The position numbers and the translations under genes were made by a program. Below are positions 43,543 to 52,864 of a stretch of 64,000 bases of DNA, in pieces (position 1 is the first letter of the stretch; each line of letters begins with the position of its first letter). Source of the DNA: Phenylobacterium aquaticum. Lineage in GTDB: Bacteria; Pseudomonadota; Alphaproteobacteria; Caulobacterales; Caulobacteraceae. The DNA is taken from NCBI RefSeq assembly GCF_022695515.1, contig NZ_JALDPT010000007.1, positions 1 through 64,000 of the forward strand, read 5' to 3'. Under the pieces are notes generated by a model. The model did no database searches and was not told the DNA's origin. It was given only the letters and a program-made list of their open reading frames with translations.

Positions 43543-44304
43543 TCAGATGGCGGTGTAGCCGCCGTCGATCACCAGCTCCGCCCCGGTCATGAAGCTGGAC
43601 TCGTCCGAGGCCAGGAACACGATGCCGTCGGCGATCTCGCGCGGAACGCCCAGCCGCCCCATCGCGTGGCGGGAGATCAGCATGTCGCGCATCTCGTTTC
43701 CGTTCTCGGCGGCGTGCAGGACGTTGGCCACCATCGGCGTCTCGATGAAGCCCGGATGCACCGAATTGACCCGGACGCCCAGCGGCGCAAGCTCCAGGGC
43801 CGTGGACTTGGTCAGCATCAGGACCCCGCCCTTGGACGCGCAATAGGCCGGCGCGCCGGGCAGGCCGACCTTCCCCAGGATCGAGGACAGGTTGATGATC
43901 GAGCCGCCGCCGGTCTCCACCATGGACGGCGCCACGGCCCGCATCCCCAGGAAGGTGCCGTCCAGATTGATCGACAGGATGCGCCGCCAGGACTCGAAGC
44001 TGATCTCCAGCAGGGGGCCGCCTTCGCTCGCCACCCCGGCGCTGTTGACCAGCACGTCGATGCGCCCGAACCGCTCGCGCGCGGTCCGCACCACCTCGGC
44101 CCAGCCGGCCTCGTCGGTGACGTCGTGGGCGATGAACAGGGCCTGGGATCCGATCTCGGCGGCCACCGCCGCCCCGGCCTCGGCGGCCATGTCGGTCAGG
44201 ACCAGGGACGCGCCTTCCCGCGCCAGCCGCCGGGCGCTTTCCGCCCCCAACCCCGACGCCGCGCCCGTGATCAACGCCACCTTGCCCGCAACCCGTCCCG
44301 CCAT
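43543..44304 (-). CDS. Short-chain dehydrogenase/reductase (SDR)
   Basis: 253 residues, classical SDR length. The cofactor motif is TGAASGLG near the N-terminus, NSAG lies at the middle strand and the active site holds Ser plus YCASK. LTDMAA at the end of the second strand favours NAD(H), as an Asp rather than Arg/Lys follows. Oxidation or reduction of a hydroxyl or keto group is expected; the substrate is unknown. It is followed downstream by no further genes on this strand. Confidence 0.9.
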   Translation of the reverse strand: MAGRVAGKVALITGAASGLGAESARRLAREGASLVLTDMAAEAGAAVAAEIGSQALFIAHDVTDEAGWAEVVRTARERFGRIDVLVNSAGVASEGGPLLEISFESWRRILSINLDGTFLGMRAVAPSMVETGGGSIINLSSILGKVGLPGAPAYCASKGGVLMLTKSTALELAPLGVRVNSVHPGFIETPMVANVLHAAENGNEMRDMLISRHAMGRLGVPREIADGIVFLASDESSFMTGAELVIDGGYTAI

Positions 44305-44393
44305 CGTCCTGCTCCCTCGTCCGATCGGGGTCTGACGCCCCGCGCGGCGACCTTAGCCGAGCGCGGTCGGGTGCGAAGCCCTGAGTTCCCCGA

Positions 44394-45548
44394 TCAGCGA
44401 CCACGGCGGCGCCAGACCGTCCCGAACACCCGCAGGAAATTGCCGCTCAGGAACGCCCTGACCTGCGCCTCGCCATAGCCGCGCCGCAGCAGCTCCGACA
44501 CCACCAGGGGCAGCTGGAGATAGCTGGTCATCACGGGGCGGAAATTGGCGTCCATGTCGGTGCCGAGCGCCACGTGCTCGGGCCCGACCGTCTCGGCCAG
44601 TTGGAAGATCCGGTCGACATAGTCATTGAGCGTCGCCGCCCCGATCCCGGCCGGCCAGGCGCCGATCACCCCGCCCTGGGCGGCGATCTCTCGCGCCAGG
44701 GCCGGGCTGATGAAGCGGGGGTTCTCGGTCCCGCGGCCCAGGATAAATGTGTGCGAGCACATCACCGGCCGGTCGGTCGCCGCCAGCACCCCGCGCACCA
44801 CCGGCTCGGCCGCATGGGCGACATCGACGATCATGCCCAGCCGGCCCATCTCGCTCACCACCTCGCGGCCGAAGGCGGTCAGGCCCTGGCTCGCCCCCGG
44901 CGCGGTCTGGGTCTCTCCCAGCGGGTTGGAGTGATAGTGCACCAGGGTGATCGACCGCACCCCGTCCGCGAAGGCGCCGCCGAGGCCCGCCAGCTCGCCG
45001 CCCAGGAAGTCCGCGCCCTCCACCGTCAGCAGGGCGCCGATCTCGCCGCGTCGCTTGAAGCGGGCGAAATCGCCGGGCTCGCGCACCAGCCTGGCGCCGG
45101 CCGCCTGCACATAGGTCTTCAGATTGGCGATCTGGCGCCCATAGCTCGCCTGGGCCTCGCCCGGTGCGAAGTCGCGCGTGGCGGCCAGGGCCGTGCCCCG
45201 GGCGTCGAGGATCTGCATGTCGGCCACCGCCGCGAAGCTTGCGCCCGAGACGCCGCCGGCCCGCATGTCGGCGATGGCGCGATCCTCGAACGGTCCTCCG
45301 GCGATGATCGAGGCCGCCGCCGCCGACAGCCCCACCGCGCCGCGCCCGAAGGTCCGGCCCGGGTGGGCGTGAAGGTCGATGGCCGGAACCCGGTCCAGCA
45401 GCCGCCGGGCCTTGGCCACGAATTGAGCGTCCGGCGTGAAGCCCAGATGCTCGCTGTCCACGGGCGCCTCCGCCGCCTGAGCCGCCCCCAGCGGCAGAAG
45501 CGCCGCGGCCCCCATGGCCATCAGCCTGCGTCGGTCGGTGATGTGCAT
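44394..45548 (-). CDS. M19 membrane dipeptidase family protein
   Basis: 384 residues. A Tat-like leader (DRRRLMAMGAAALL) ends in a signal peptide site near 27. The first zinc motif is DLHAHPG, and later CSHTF and LGTDMD segments carry further ligand or active-site residues. M19 enzymes hydrolyse dipeptides, including Cys-Gly. A second M19 gene sits at 52861-54087. This copy is divergent from an MFS carrier, with a 22-bp palindrome between them, so transport and hydrolysis of the same compound is plausible. Confidence 0.85.
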   Translation of the reverse strand: MHITDRRRLMAMGAAALLPLGAAQAAEAPVDSEHLGFTPDAQFVAKARRLLDRVPAIDLHAHPGRTFGRGAVGLSAAAASIIAGGPFEDRAIADMRAGGVSGASFAAVADMQILDARGTALAATRDFAPGEAQASYGRQIANLKTYVQAAGARLVREPGDFARFKRRGEIGALLTVEGADFLGGELAGLGGAFADGVRSITLVHYHSNPLGETQTAPGASQGLTAFGREVVSEMGRLGMIVDVAHAAEPVVRGVLAATDRPVMCSHTFILGRGTENPRFISPALAREIAAQGGVIGAWPAGIGAATLNDYVDRIFQLAETVGPEHVALGTDMDANFRPVMTSYLQLPLVVSELLRRGYGEAQVRAFLSGNFLRVFGTVWRRRGR

Positions 45549-45694
45549 GTCGATGTCCCTCAGGTCTGATGTCGCTTCAGCTTGCCTGACGAGGCCGCCA
45601 AAGCCGACAGCCCGTCTTAGATCGCGCTCATCGGCGGCGATACAGACCTTGCGGTCGGGCTCCCATCAGGGCCCCGGCGGTCTTGTTGTAATAA

Positions 45695-45716
45695 CCGTCA
45701 ATAGTGATATTGACGG
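45695..45716. promoter_or_regulatory. Perfect 22-bp palindrome, likely operator
   Basis: CCGTCAATA (45695-45703) and TATTGACGG (45708-45716) with a 4-base centre lie between the divergent dipeptidase and MFS genes. Nine-base perfect arms are unlikely by chance at one promoter region. A TetR- or GntR-type dimer is the probable binder; no such gene is adjacent. Confidence 0.6.
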
Positions 45717-45814
45717 CGCGAGCGGGGCGTCAATCGCCCCGGGGCGAGCCTTTCCAGAGGGCCTGTCCCGTGGGAGCATCCCAGGCCAAGGTGGGGGACG
45801 GGCGATTGCCGGAC

Positions 45815-47262
45815 ATGGAAGGTTCTACGCCCGATGCGGGGCAGGCCCCCGTCGGCAAGCCGTCGCTGCCTGTGAAGCTGGCTTACAGTCTCGGCCAGGC
45901 GGCCCAGAACGGCGGGTTCGACACCGCGATCGGCTTCGTCTTCTTCTACTATTCCGCGGTCCTGGGTCTGTCCGGGGCGCTCGTCGGCGCGGCGCTGGCG
46001 GTGAGCCTGGCGTTCGACGCCGTCGTGGACACGGTCGTCGGCTCCTGGTCGGATAACCTCAGATCCCGGCTCGGGCGGCGCATTCCGCTGATGATCCTGG
46101 CCGCGCCGCTGATCGCCGTCTCGGTGGGGCTGCTGTTCTCGCCGCCGGCGGGCTGGGACAGGCCGGTCTGTTCGGCTGGCTGACGGTCATGTCGGTCGCC
46201 GCGCGCAGCGCCATTTCCCTGTTCAACGTCCCCTACATCGCCCTGGGGGCGGAAATGGCGACGGACTATGTCGAACGCACCAGCGTGGTCATGTATCGCG
46301 CCGTGGCCGGCCTGGTGACGGCCGTGATGATCACGGCGGCGGGCTATTCGCTGTTCTTCGCCAACGGGGGCCTGCAGCGTCCCGACGGCTATCCCGGGTT
46401 CGGATGGTCGGTGGCCGGGCTCCTGCTGGCCTGCATGACCCTCTGCTGCCTGGGCGTCTGGCGCTACGCCGCCAGCCTGCCCCAGCCCGAGCAGGCGCCC
46501 GGCGCTATGTGGCGCAGGCTGCCGGGCGAGGTGGTCGAGATCTTCGGCAATCGCTCGTTCCGGCTGCTGTTCGTCTCCGCCGTGATCCTGTTCGCGGCCC
46601 TGGGCCTGAACGCCAGCCTCAACAATCACGCCTTCATCTTCGTCTGGCGCATGAAGAGCGAGCTGATCCAGTTCATAGGCTACGCCTACATGATCGGCAT
46701 TCTGCTCGGCGTCACCGGCGCCCCGATGCTCCAGAAGGTGATGGAGAAGAAGAACGTCGTGGTCTTCGGCTTCGCCCTTCTGATCGCCAACTGGCTGGTC
46801 CTGCAGGGTCTCATGCTCGCCGGGGTCTACCTGCCGCTGGGCCACGCGGCCCTTCTGCCGATGCAGATCAATTCCTTCGTGGCCGGCATCGGCACGGGCT
46901 TCGTGTCGGTGGCCTATCCGTCGATGATGGCCGACGCCGCGGACGAGCACGAGCACCTGTTCGGCCGCCGCCGTGAGGGGCTCTATTTCGCGGGCCTCGG
47001 GTTCGCCGGCAAGGCGGCGACGGGGCTTGGGGTCATGGCGGCGGGCGTCGCCCTGGATCTGGTGCGGTTCCCCAAGGATATCGGCCGGTCGGTGGGCGCG
47101 GTCCTCAGCCACGACATGCAGGTGAGGCTGGTGCTCATCTGGGGGCCGGTCGCCGCGGTGATCGCGGTCGTGTCCCTGGTGATCTTCGCCTCCTACAGCA
47201 TCACCCGCGCCCGCCACGCCGAGATCGCCCTGGCCCTGGGTCGCTCAAGCCCTGAGGCTTAA
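45815..47262 (+). CDS. MFS sugar/glycoside-pentoside-hexuronide type transporter (frame broken in this sequence)
   Basis: About 482 residues when repaired. The first frame covers the N-terminal helices (KLAYSLGQAAQNGGFDTAIG, then SDNLRSRLGRRIPLM, the MFS loop) and stops at 46184. The second frame resumes with LTVMSVAARSAISLFNVPYIALGAEM, the classic GPH/MelB continuation. Adding one G to the GGG at 46155-46157 restores WGQAGLFGWLTV. ATG at 45815 is likely but a start further upstream is possible. Expected to import a solute together with a cation. Divergent from the M19 gene. Confidence 0.78.
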
Positions 47263-47703
47263 GCGGTAAACACGGTCATTGAGGCTGTCAGCGACGCTGG
47301 AGATTGTCGCAAGAGGTGGGACGGCCCCTTCGACGGTCTGCGCCGGAGCCTCAGTTTGTCGCTGGAAATGGAAGAGGCCCGCGCGGGTGTTCGCCGGGCC
47401 TCATGGCGTTGTCCTGGAACTCAAGCACCGGGCCGTGGTCAACACCCTGTCAAAATAGGCCATCGCCATGCCGCCGCAAAGCCCATGGTCGCCTGGATCA
47501 CCTGGTCCGCCTCTTTGTGAAGAAGCGATGATATGAGCGTTCGGCGACGCAAATAGATGGGCGGTGAAATATCTATATTTTCCACGGCGATATACATAAA
47601 ACGCCGCCTGTAATTCAGAAATATTGCATCGCAGTCTTGGCGTCTGACGTCTTTTCTCTGACCTGCGGCCCAGCGCGCCGTGGTCATTCGTCAGGAGAGC
47701 GTC
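47263..47703. other. Intergenic region before the organosulfur cluster
   Basis: About 440 bases without a convincing gene. The left part carries a GC-rich hairpin that can end the MFS transcript. The right part, about 47530-47640, is clearly AT-richer than the rest of the window and contains a short AT palindrome, AAATAT-CT-ATATTT (47567-47580). This is the probable promoter and control region for the forward organosulfur genes. No LysR-type regulator gene lies near it. Confidence 0.55.
47374..47402 (+). terminator. Hairpin downstream of the MFS gene
   Basis: Arms GAGGCCCG (47374-47381) and CGGGCCTC (47395-47402) with a 13-base loop, about 110 bases after the transporter stop. No T-run follows, so terminator strength is uncertain. 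Confidence 0.45.
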
Positions 47704-48546
47704 GTGAGCTCTGTCAGCCTCAAGACCCGGGAAGCCGGGACCCGTTATTCGATCCAGTTGCTCAATCCGACCATCGGCGCCGAGGTGTCCGGGGTGGATC
47801 TGGCCCAGCCGCTGTCGGCGGAGGAGCGGGCCGAGCTCAAGGCTCTGCTCTTGCAGTACAAGGTGCTGTTCTTCCGCGATCAGGCGATCACCCGCGACCA
47901 GCAGGTCGCCTTCGCCCTGAACTTCGGCGAGCTCTATGCGCATCCGACCGGTGGGGTCGACACCCACCGGGTGGTTCAGCCGATCGCGGCGGAGAACTTC
48001 AAGAAATATGCCGTCAGCGAGAGCCACTGGCATACGGACACCAGCTGGCGGATCGACCCGTCCTTCGGCGCCGTCCTGCGGGCGGTGCACATTCCCGAGG
48101 TCGGCGGCGACACCATCTGGGCGGACGGCGGGGCGATCTATCGCGGCCTGCCGGAGGATTTGAAGCGCCGGATCGACGACCTCTATGTCGTCCATGACTA
48201 TCAGGACGCCCTGACCCGCTCGGGCGTGCGCTATCCGCTGGTGTCCCACCCCATCGTCCGCACCCATCCCGAGACGGGCGAGGACATTTTCTGGGTCAAT
48301 TTCAGCCTCAAGCCGCGGATCGTCGATCTGGATCGGGCCGAGAGCGACGCCCTGCTGGCCCGGCTCTACGCCGAGGTGAAGCGGCCGGAATATCACGCCC
48401 GCTTCCGCTGGCGGCCGAACTCGGTGGCCTTCTGGGATAACCGGGCCGGCCTGCACTATGCGGTGCGCGACTACGGCGATTTCCCCCGCGTGATGGAGCG
48501 CGTCCTGATCGCCTCCGATGACATCCCCCATCGGGTGCGGGCCTAG
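47704..48546 (+). CDS. TauD-family Fe(II)/2-oxoglutarate-dependent dioxygenase
   Basis: 280 residues from a GTG at 47704, preceded by AGGAGA. The iron-binding facial triad is His110 and Asp112 (HWHTDTS) plus His251 (AGLHYA). The 2-oxoglutarate-binding Arg lies in the C-terminal RVMERVLI. TauD and AtsK relatives hydroxylate taurine, alkylsulfonates or alkyl sulfates so that sulfite or sulfate is released. Placed first in the forward set before a TonB receptor and an SsuA-like protein, a sulfur-scavenging role is likely; the exact substrate is open, and herbicide- or aromatic-directed relatives also exist. Confidence 0.88.
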   Translation: MSSVSLKTREAGTRYSIQLLNPTIGAEVSGVDLAQPLSAEERAELKALLLQYKVLFFRDQAITRDQQVAFALNFGELYAHPTGGVDTHRVVQPIAAENFKKYAVSESHWHTDTSWRIDPSFGAVLRAVHIPEVGGDTIWADGGAIYRGLPEDLKRRIDDLYVVHDYQDALTRSGVRYPLVSHPIVRTHPETGEDIFWVNFSLKPRIVDLDRAESDALLARLYAEVKRPEYHARFRWRPNSVAFWDNRAGLHYAVRDYGDFPRVMERVLIASDDIPHRVRA

Positions 48547-48558
48547 CGCCCGCATCCC

Positions 48559-48592
48559 GCCGCGGCGTCCGCCTCCCGACGGACGCCGCGGC
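48559..48592 (+). terminator. Very strong hairpin between dioxygenase and TonB receptor genes
   Basis: Perfect 13-bp GC-rich arms (GCCGCGGCGTCCG, 48559-48571; CGGACGCCGCGGC, 48580-48592) with an 8-base loop. It lies 12 bases after the dioxygenase stop. No T-run follows. It may terminate, attenuate or stabilise the upstream mRNA, giving the two genes different expression levels. Confidence 0.65.
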
Positions 48593-48660
48593 CCTTCCGT
48601 CCCACCTCCGACAGCCAAGACGGCGCCCGGCTCGCACCGGGACGGCCGCGCCATGAGTTG

Positions 48661-51195
48661 ATGATGACCAAGACCGAGACCTTCCCCCGCCAGCGGCTTC
48701 GAGCCCGCGCCCTCCTGCTGACCGCGGCCTCCGTGATCGCCCTGGGCGGTGCGGCCCGGGCCGCCGAGGCCGACGCCACCGATGTCGAGGCCGTGGTGGT
48801 CACCGGGGTGCGCGGCGGGGTTCACCGCACCGTGGCCGACAGCCCGGCGCCGATCGACGTCATCCAGGAGAGCCAGCTCACCGACACCGGCAAGGTCGGG
48901 CTGAAGGAAGTGCTGAACACCCTGCTGCCGTCCTTCAACCTGCCGGGCATCAATGGCGGCGGGACGTCCTGGACCGTTCGGGCCATCACCCTGCGCGGCC
49001 TGAACGGCGACCAGGCCCTGTTCCTGGTCAATGGCAAGCGCCGGCACACGACCGCCCTGATCAACAATCTGGCCCGGGTGGGGCGCGGCGGGGTGCCGGT
49101 CGATCTCGACCTGATCCCCTCGGCCGCCATCGACCATATCGAGGTGCTGCGCGATGGCGCGGCGGCCCAATACGGCTCCGACGCCATCGCCGGCGTGATC
49201 AACATCATCCTCAAGGACAAGACCGAGGGCGGGGAGGTGAGCGCCCAGGCCGGCCGGTTCTACCTGGCCGACGGCGAGACCTATTCAGTGTCGGCCAATT
49301 ATGCGCGGCCCCTAGGGCAGGCGGGTTTCGTCGATTTCGGCTTCAACTGGAAGAACAATGCGGCGGCCTCGCGGGCCATCCCGTCCCAGGCCAAGTACAT
49401 TTATCCGGCTCTAGCCAACGGCAGCCCCGATCCGCGCGACGCCACGGTCGACCGCTACTACTGGGGCCAGTCCTACGGCGCCGGCGAGGAGGACCTGCTG
49501 GCCGCCTCCTATAATGGCGAACTGCCGTTGGCCAACGGGATCACCGTCTATTCCTTCGGCACCCTCAGCCACCGGGCGTCGAAGAAGAACACCGGCAGCT
49601 TCCTGCCCAACAACACGATCCGGCCCAACACGACCACGGCCCTGCCGGAGGTCTATCCGCTCGGCTTCAACGCCCTGCGCCGGATCTTCGAGCTTGATGA
49701 GCAGGTGGCGGTGGGCGCGCGAGGCGCGACCTCTGGCTGGGCCTGGGACCTCTCGACCACGGCGGCGCACGACAACGCCCAGCTCGACGCCGAGAACACC
49801 CTGAACGCCACGCTGGGCCCGGCCAGCCCGACCTATTTCCACCTGTCGACGCACCGCTTCGATCAGGTCACCACCAATCTGGATGTCAGCCGCGACTATC
49901 AGGTCGGCCTCGCCAAGCCTCTGTCGGTCGCCTGGGGCCTGGAGCAGCGCTACGAGCAGTTCGAGATCCTGCCCGGCGACGCCGCATCCTATGTGGTCGG
50001 CTCTTACGTCATCCCGGCGGGCCAGCCCTTCGCGGGCAAGCCGCCGGCGCCGGGCCTGTCCTCCTATGCCGGCACCACCCCGGCCGACGCCGGCAAGATC
50101 AACCGCAACACCTATGCGGCCTATGTGGACCTGGGGACCAATCTGACCCGGACCTGGTACGTCGGCGCGGCCGGCCGGTTCGAGCACTACACGGGCGGGG
50201 TCGGCGATACGACCAGCGGCAAGTTCTCCACCCGCTGGGAGTTCCTGCCGGGCTACGCCCTGCGCGCCACGGTCTCCAACGGGTTCCGCGCACCGTCCCT
50301 GGCCCAGACCATCTTCGCGTCCTCGACCTTCACCAGCGTCCAGTGCCCGCCGCCAGCCGGGGTGGTGGCCAACTGCATCGCCGGCCAGCCCTATGTCTCC
50401 ACCCCGACCAAGGTGCTGCCGGTCTTCACCCCCGTGGCCAAGGCCCTGGGCGCTGAGCCGCTGCGGCCGGAAACCTCGGTGAACTACAGCGCCGGTCTCA
50501 CGGCGGAGCCGATCTCGCGCCTGCGCCTGACGCTCGACGCCTACCAGATCGAGATCAAGGACCGCATCGTCGACACCGGCACGATCAAGGGGCCGGTGGT
50601 GGGCGCGATCCTGGCGGCCAACGGCCTGCAGAGCGACCTGTCGGTCTCCTACTACACCAACGCGGTCGACACCCGGACGCGCGGCCTCGACGCGGTGGCC
50701 GAATACAGCTTCGACCTGAAGGACTGGGGCGATCTGCGCCTGTCGGGCGCCTATGCCTGGACCAAGACGGTCATCACCCACCTGAAGCCGACGCCGGCGG
50801 TGCTATCGTCCCTGGGCTACGCCCTGTTCGACCGCCAGAAGCAGGCGGACCTGACCATCGCCCAGCCCCGCAACAAGGTGATCCTGTCGGCGACATGGGA
50901 CCGCGGGCCTCTGACGGTGGCCTTCCGCGAGACCCGCTATGGCTCCTGGACCGAGGCCGGCGCCCAGGCGGTCAGCGACCGCACCTTCTCCGGCAAGTGG
51001 GTGGCGGACTTGGACGTCTCCTACGAGGTCAATCCGACCACGACGGTGGCGCTCGGGGCCAACAACCTGTTCGACCAGTATCCCGACAAGATCGGCGTGC
51101 TCAGCCCCGACACCGGCACGGGCCAGTACGGCAACCTGTCCCCCTTCGGCATCACCGGCGGCTACTATTACGGCCGCGTGACGCGGCGGTTCTGA
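48661..51195 (+). CDS. TonB-dependent outer-membrane receptor
   Basis: 844 residues from the ATG at 48661 (another ATG follows at 48664). A signal peptide (about 1-35) precedes a TonB-box-like stretch (VEAVVVTGVRGG) and a plug domain with the typical LRGLNGDQALFLVNGKRR and RDGAAAQYGSDAIAGVINI. A long beta-barrel follows and ends in the aromatic terminus RRF. Such receptors bring scarce compounds across the outer membrane using the proton motive force through TonB. In this setting a sulfur compound is the likely cargo, though siderophore-like uptake cannot be excluded by sequence. Confidence 0.92.
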   Translation: MMTKTETFPRQRLRARALLLTAASVIALGGAARAAEADATDVEAVVVTGVRGGVHRTVADSPAPIDVIQESQLTDTGKVGLKEVLNTLLPSFNLPGINGGGTSWTVRAITLRGLNGDQALFLVNGKRRHTTALINNLARVGRGGVPVDLDLIPSAAIDHIEVLRDGAAAQYGSDAIAGVINIILKDKTEGGEVSAQAGRFYLADGETYSVSANYARPLGQAGFVDFGFNWKNNAAASRAIPSQAKYIYPALANGSPDPRDATVDRYYWGQSYGAGEEDLLAASYNGELPLANGITVYSFGTLSHRASKKNTGSFLPNNTIRPNTTTALPEVYPLGFNALRRIFELDEQVAVGARGATSGWAWDLSTTAAHDNAQLDAENTLNATLGPASPTYFHLSTHRFDQVTTNLDVSRDYQVGLAKPLSVAWGLEQRYEQFEILPGDAASYVVGSYVIPAGQPFAGKPPAPGLSSYAGTTPADAGKINRNTYAAYVDLGTNLTRTWYVGAAGRFEHYTGGVGDTTSGKFSTRWEFLPGYALRATVSNGFRAPSLAQTIFASSTFTSVQCPPPAGVVANCIAGQPYVSTPTKVLPVFTPVAKALGAEPLRPETSVNYSAGLTAEPISRLRLTLDAYQIEIKDRIVDTGTIKGPVVGAILAANGLQSDLSVSYYTNAVDTRTRGLDAVAEYSFDLKDWGDLRLSGAYAWTKTVITHLKPTPAVLSSLGYALFDRQKQADLTIAQPRNKVILSATWDRGPLTVAFRETRYGSWTEAGAQAVSDRTFSGKWVADLDVSYEVNPTTTVALGANNLFDQYPDKIGVLSPDTGTGQYGNLSPFGITGGYYYGRVTRRF

Positions 51196-51197
51196 CC

Positions 51198-52142
51198 ATG
51201 CAGCGACGCACCCTCATCTTCTCCGGCCTCGCCGGCGGCCTGGCGGCCTGCGCGCCGAAGACCGCAGCGACCGGCGTGCTCAAGGTCGGCAGCCAGAAAG
51301 GCGGGACCAAGGCCCTGGTCCTGGCCTCCGGCGTCCTGGCGGGCGCGCCCTATCGGGTGGAATGGAGCGAATTCCCCGCCGCCCAGCACCTGCTGGAGGC
51401 GGTCGGCGCCGGCGCTGTGGACCTGGGGGCGGTGGGCGATGCGCCCTTCCTGTTCGCCTATGCCAATGGCGGCAAGGTCAAGGCGGTGCAGGCCGCGCGG
51501 TCCTCCGGCGGCGGATCGGGTACGGCGGTCGTGGTTCCGGGCGGATCGTCCATCCGCACGGCCGCCGATCTCAAGGGGCGCAAGGTGGCGACGGGCCGCG
51601 GCTCCATCGGCCACTATCTGCTGCTGCGGCTGATCGAACAGGCCGGGCTGAGACCTTCGGACGTGACCCTGGTGTTCCTGTCCCCGGGCGACGCCAAGGC
51701 CGCCTTCTCGACCGGCGCGGTCGACGCCTGGGCGACCTGGGGCGCCTATATCGCGCTCGCCCAGCAAGGCGGGGCGCGGGTGCTGGCGGACGGGCGGGGG
51801 CTGTTGTCGGGTTACGGCTTCGAGGTCGCCAATGTCCAGGCGATCGCGACCAAGCGCGCTGAGATCCTCGACTTCCTGACCCGGCTGTCCAGGGCCCAGA
51901 AATGGGTCGGGGACCACAAGGCCGCGTACGCCGCGACGCTCGCCAAGGAGACCGGCCTTGATCTCGTCATCGCGGCCCAGACCCTGAGCTCCACGCGGGG
52001 CGAGCCGGTTCCCATCGACGCGACGGTGATCGCCGAGGAGCGGCAGGTCCTGGCCAGGTTCCAGGCGGCCGGCGCGATCCCGCCAGGCGCTGACATCGCC
52101 GGGGCGTTCGACGCCTCGTTCAACGCGGCCGTGGCGCCGTGA
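51198..52142 (+). CDS. SsuA/TauA-like ABC substrate-binding lipoprotein
   Basis: 314 residues. The leader ends in the lipobox LAAC (Cys18). The mature part has the NMT1/SsuA fold, seen in KVGSQKGGTKALVLASG and AADLKGRKVATGRGSIGHYL. SsuA and TauA bind aliphatic sulfonates in the periplasm. The ATG lies two bases after the receptor stop, so receptor and binding protein are coupled. No permease or ATPase follows in this unit; the ATPase and permease at the far right of the window are the probable partners. A paralogue lies at 58703-59688. Confidence 0.87.
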   Translation: MQRRTLIFSGLAGGLAACAPKTAATGVLKVGSQKGGTKALVLASGVLAGAPYRVEWSEFPAAQHLLEAVGAGAVDLGAVGDAPFLFAYANGGKVKAVQAARSSGGGSGTAVVVPGGSSIRTAADLKGRKVATGRGSIGHYLLLRLIEQAGLRPSDVTLVFLSPGDAKAAFSTGAVDAWATWGAYIALAQQGGARVLADGRGLLSGYGFEVANVQAIATKRAEILDFLTRLSRAQKWVGDHKAAYAATLAKETGLDLVIAAQTLSSTRGEPVPIDATVIAEERQVLARFQAAGAIPPGADIAGAFDASFNAAVAP

Positions 52143-52186
52143 GCGCCAGGTCCGTCCGTCTCCCCTCACGCTGAAAGGAGCCCGCC

Positions 52187-52864
52187 ATGGCCCAGACCGA
52201 AACCCTTCGCCAGCTACTCGCCGACCTCCACGCCGAGCGCGAGCGGACCTGGGATCCCGCCCAGTTGAAGCTCAATATCGACCAGCGCCGCATCCTGGTT
52301 GAGACCGCGGTCCCGTCGCGCTGGGTGAAGGCCGGCGACCGCCTGGGCCCGTTCGCGCTTGAGGAGGTGGACGGTGAGCCACTGACCCTGGAGAGCCTGA
52401 CCCTGAACGGGCCGGCGGTGCTGATCTTCTTCCGCTTCGCCGGCTGCCCGGCCTGCAATATCGCCTTGCCCTATTATGAGCGGACCCTCGCGCCGGGGCT
52501 GAAGGCGCTGGGCGCCCGGCTTGTGGCGGTGAGCCCTCAGATCCCGGAGCGGCTGGTCGAGATCAAGCGCCGGCACAATCTGAGCTTCGAGGTGGCGACG
52601 GACCGGGACAACGCGCTCGGCCGGCGCTTCGGCGTGCTCTACACCGCCGATCCCGCCAATCAGGCCGCGGCCAAGGCCAAGGGGAGCTTCATCGGCGACA
52701 CCACCGGGACAGGGGCCTGGGAACTGCCCCAGCCGACCGTGGTGGTGATCGGGACCGACGGAGTGGTAAGTTTCGCCGACGTCAGCCCTGACTGGCTGGT
52801 CCGCACCGAGGCCGAGCCGATCCTGGCGGCGGTCCGCGCGCTCACTCTGGAGTCCGCCCGATGA
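52187..52864 (+). CDS. Peroxiredoxin-like (AhpC/TSA) thioredoxin-fold protein
   Basis: 225 residues. The active site is CPAC (Cys87, Cys90) in FFRFAGCPACNIALPYYE, in the AhpC/TSA-like superfamily, with the later segment RLVAVSPQIPE typical of the group. No signal peptide, so cytoplasmic. It could reduce peroxides or an organic disulfide. Start at 52187 after GGAG; the stop overlaps the following dipeptidase gene by four bases (ATGA). In an organosulfur operon, a disulfide-reducing step before thiol oxidation is one possibility. Confidence 0.84.
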   Translation: MAQTETLRQLLADLHAERERTWDPAQLKLNIDQRRILVETAVPSRWVKAGDRLGPFALEEVDGEPLTLESLTLNGPAVLIFFRFAGCPACNIALPYYERTLAPGLKALGARLVAVSPQIPERLVEIKRRHNLSFEVATDRDNALGRRFGVLYTADPANQAAAKAKGSFIGDTTGTGAWELPQPTVVVIGTDGVVSFADVSPDWLVRTEAEPILAAVRALTLESAR

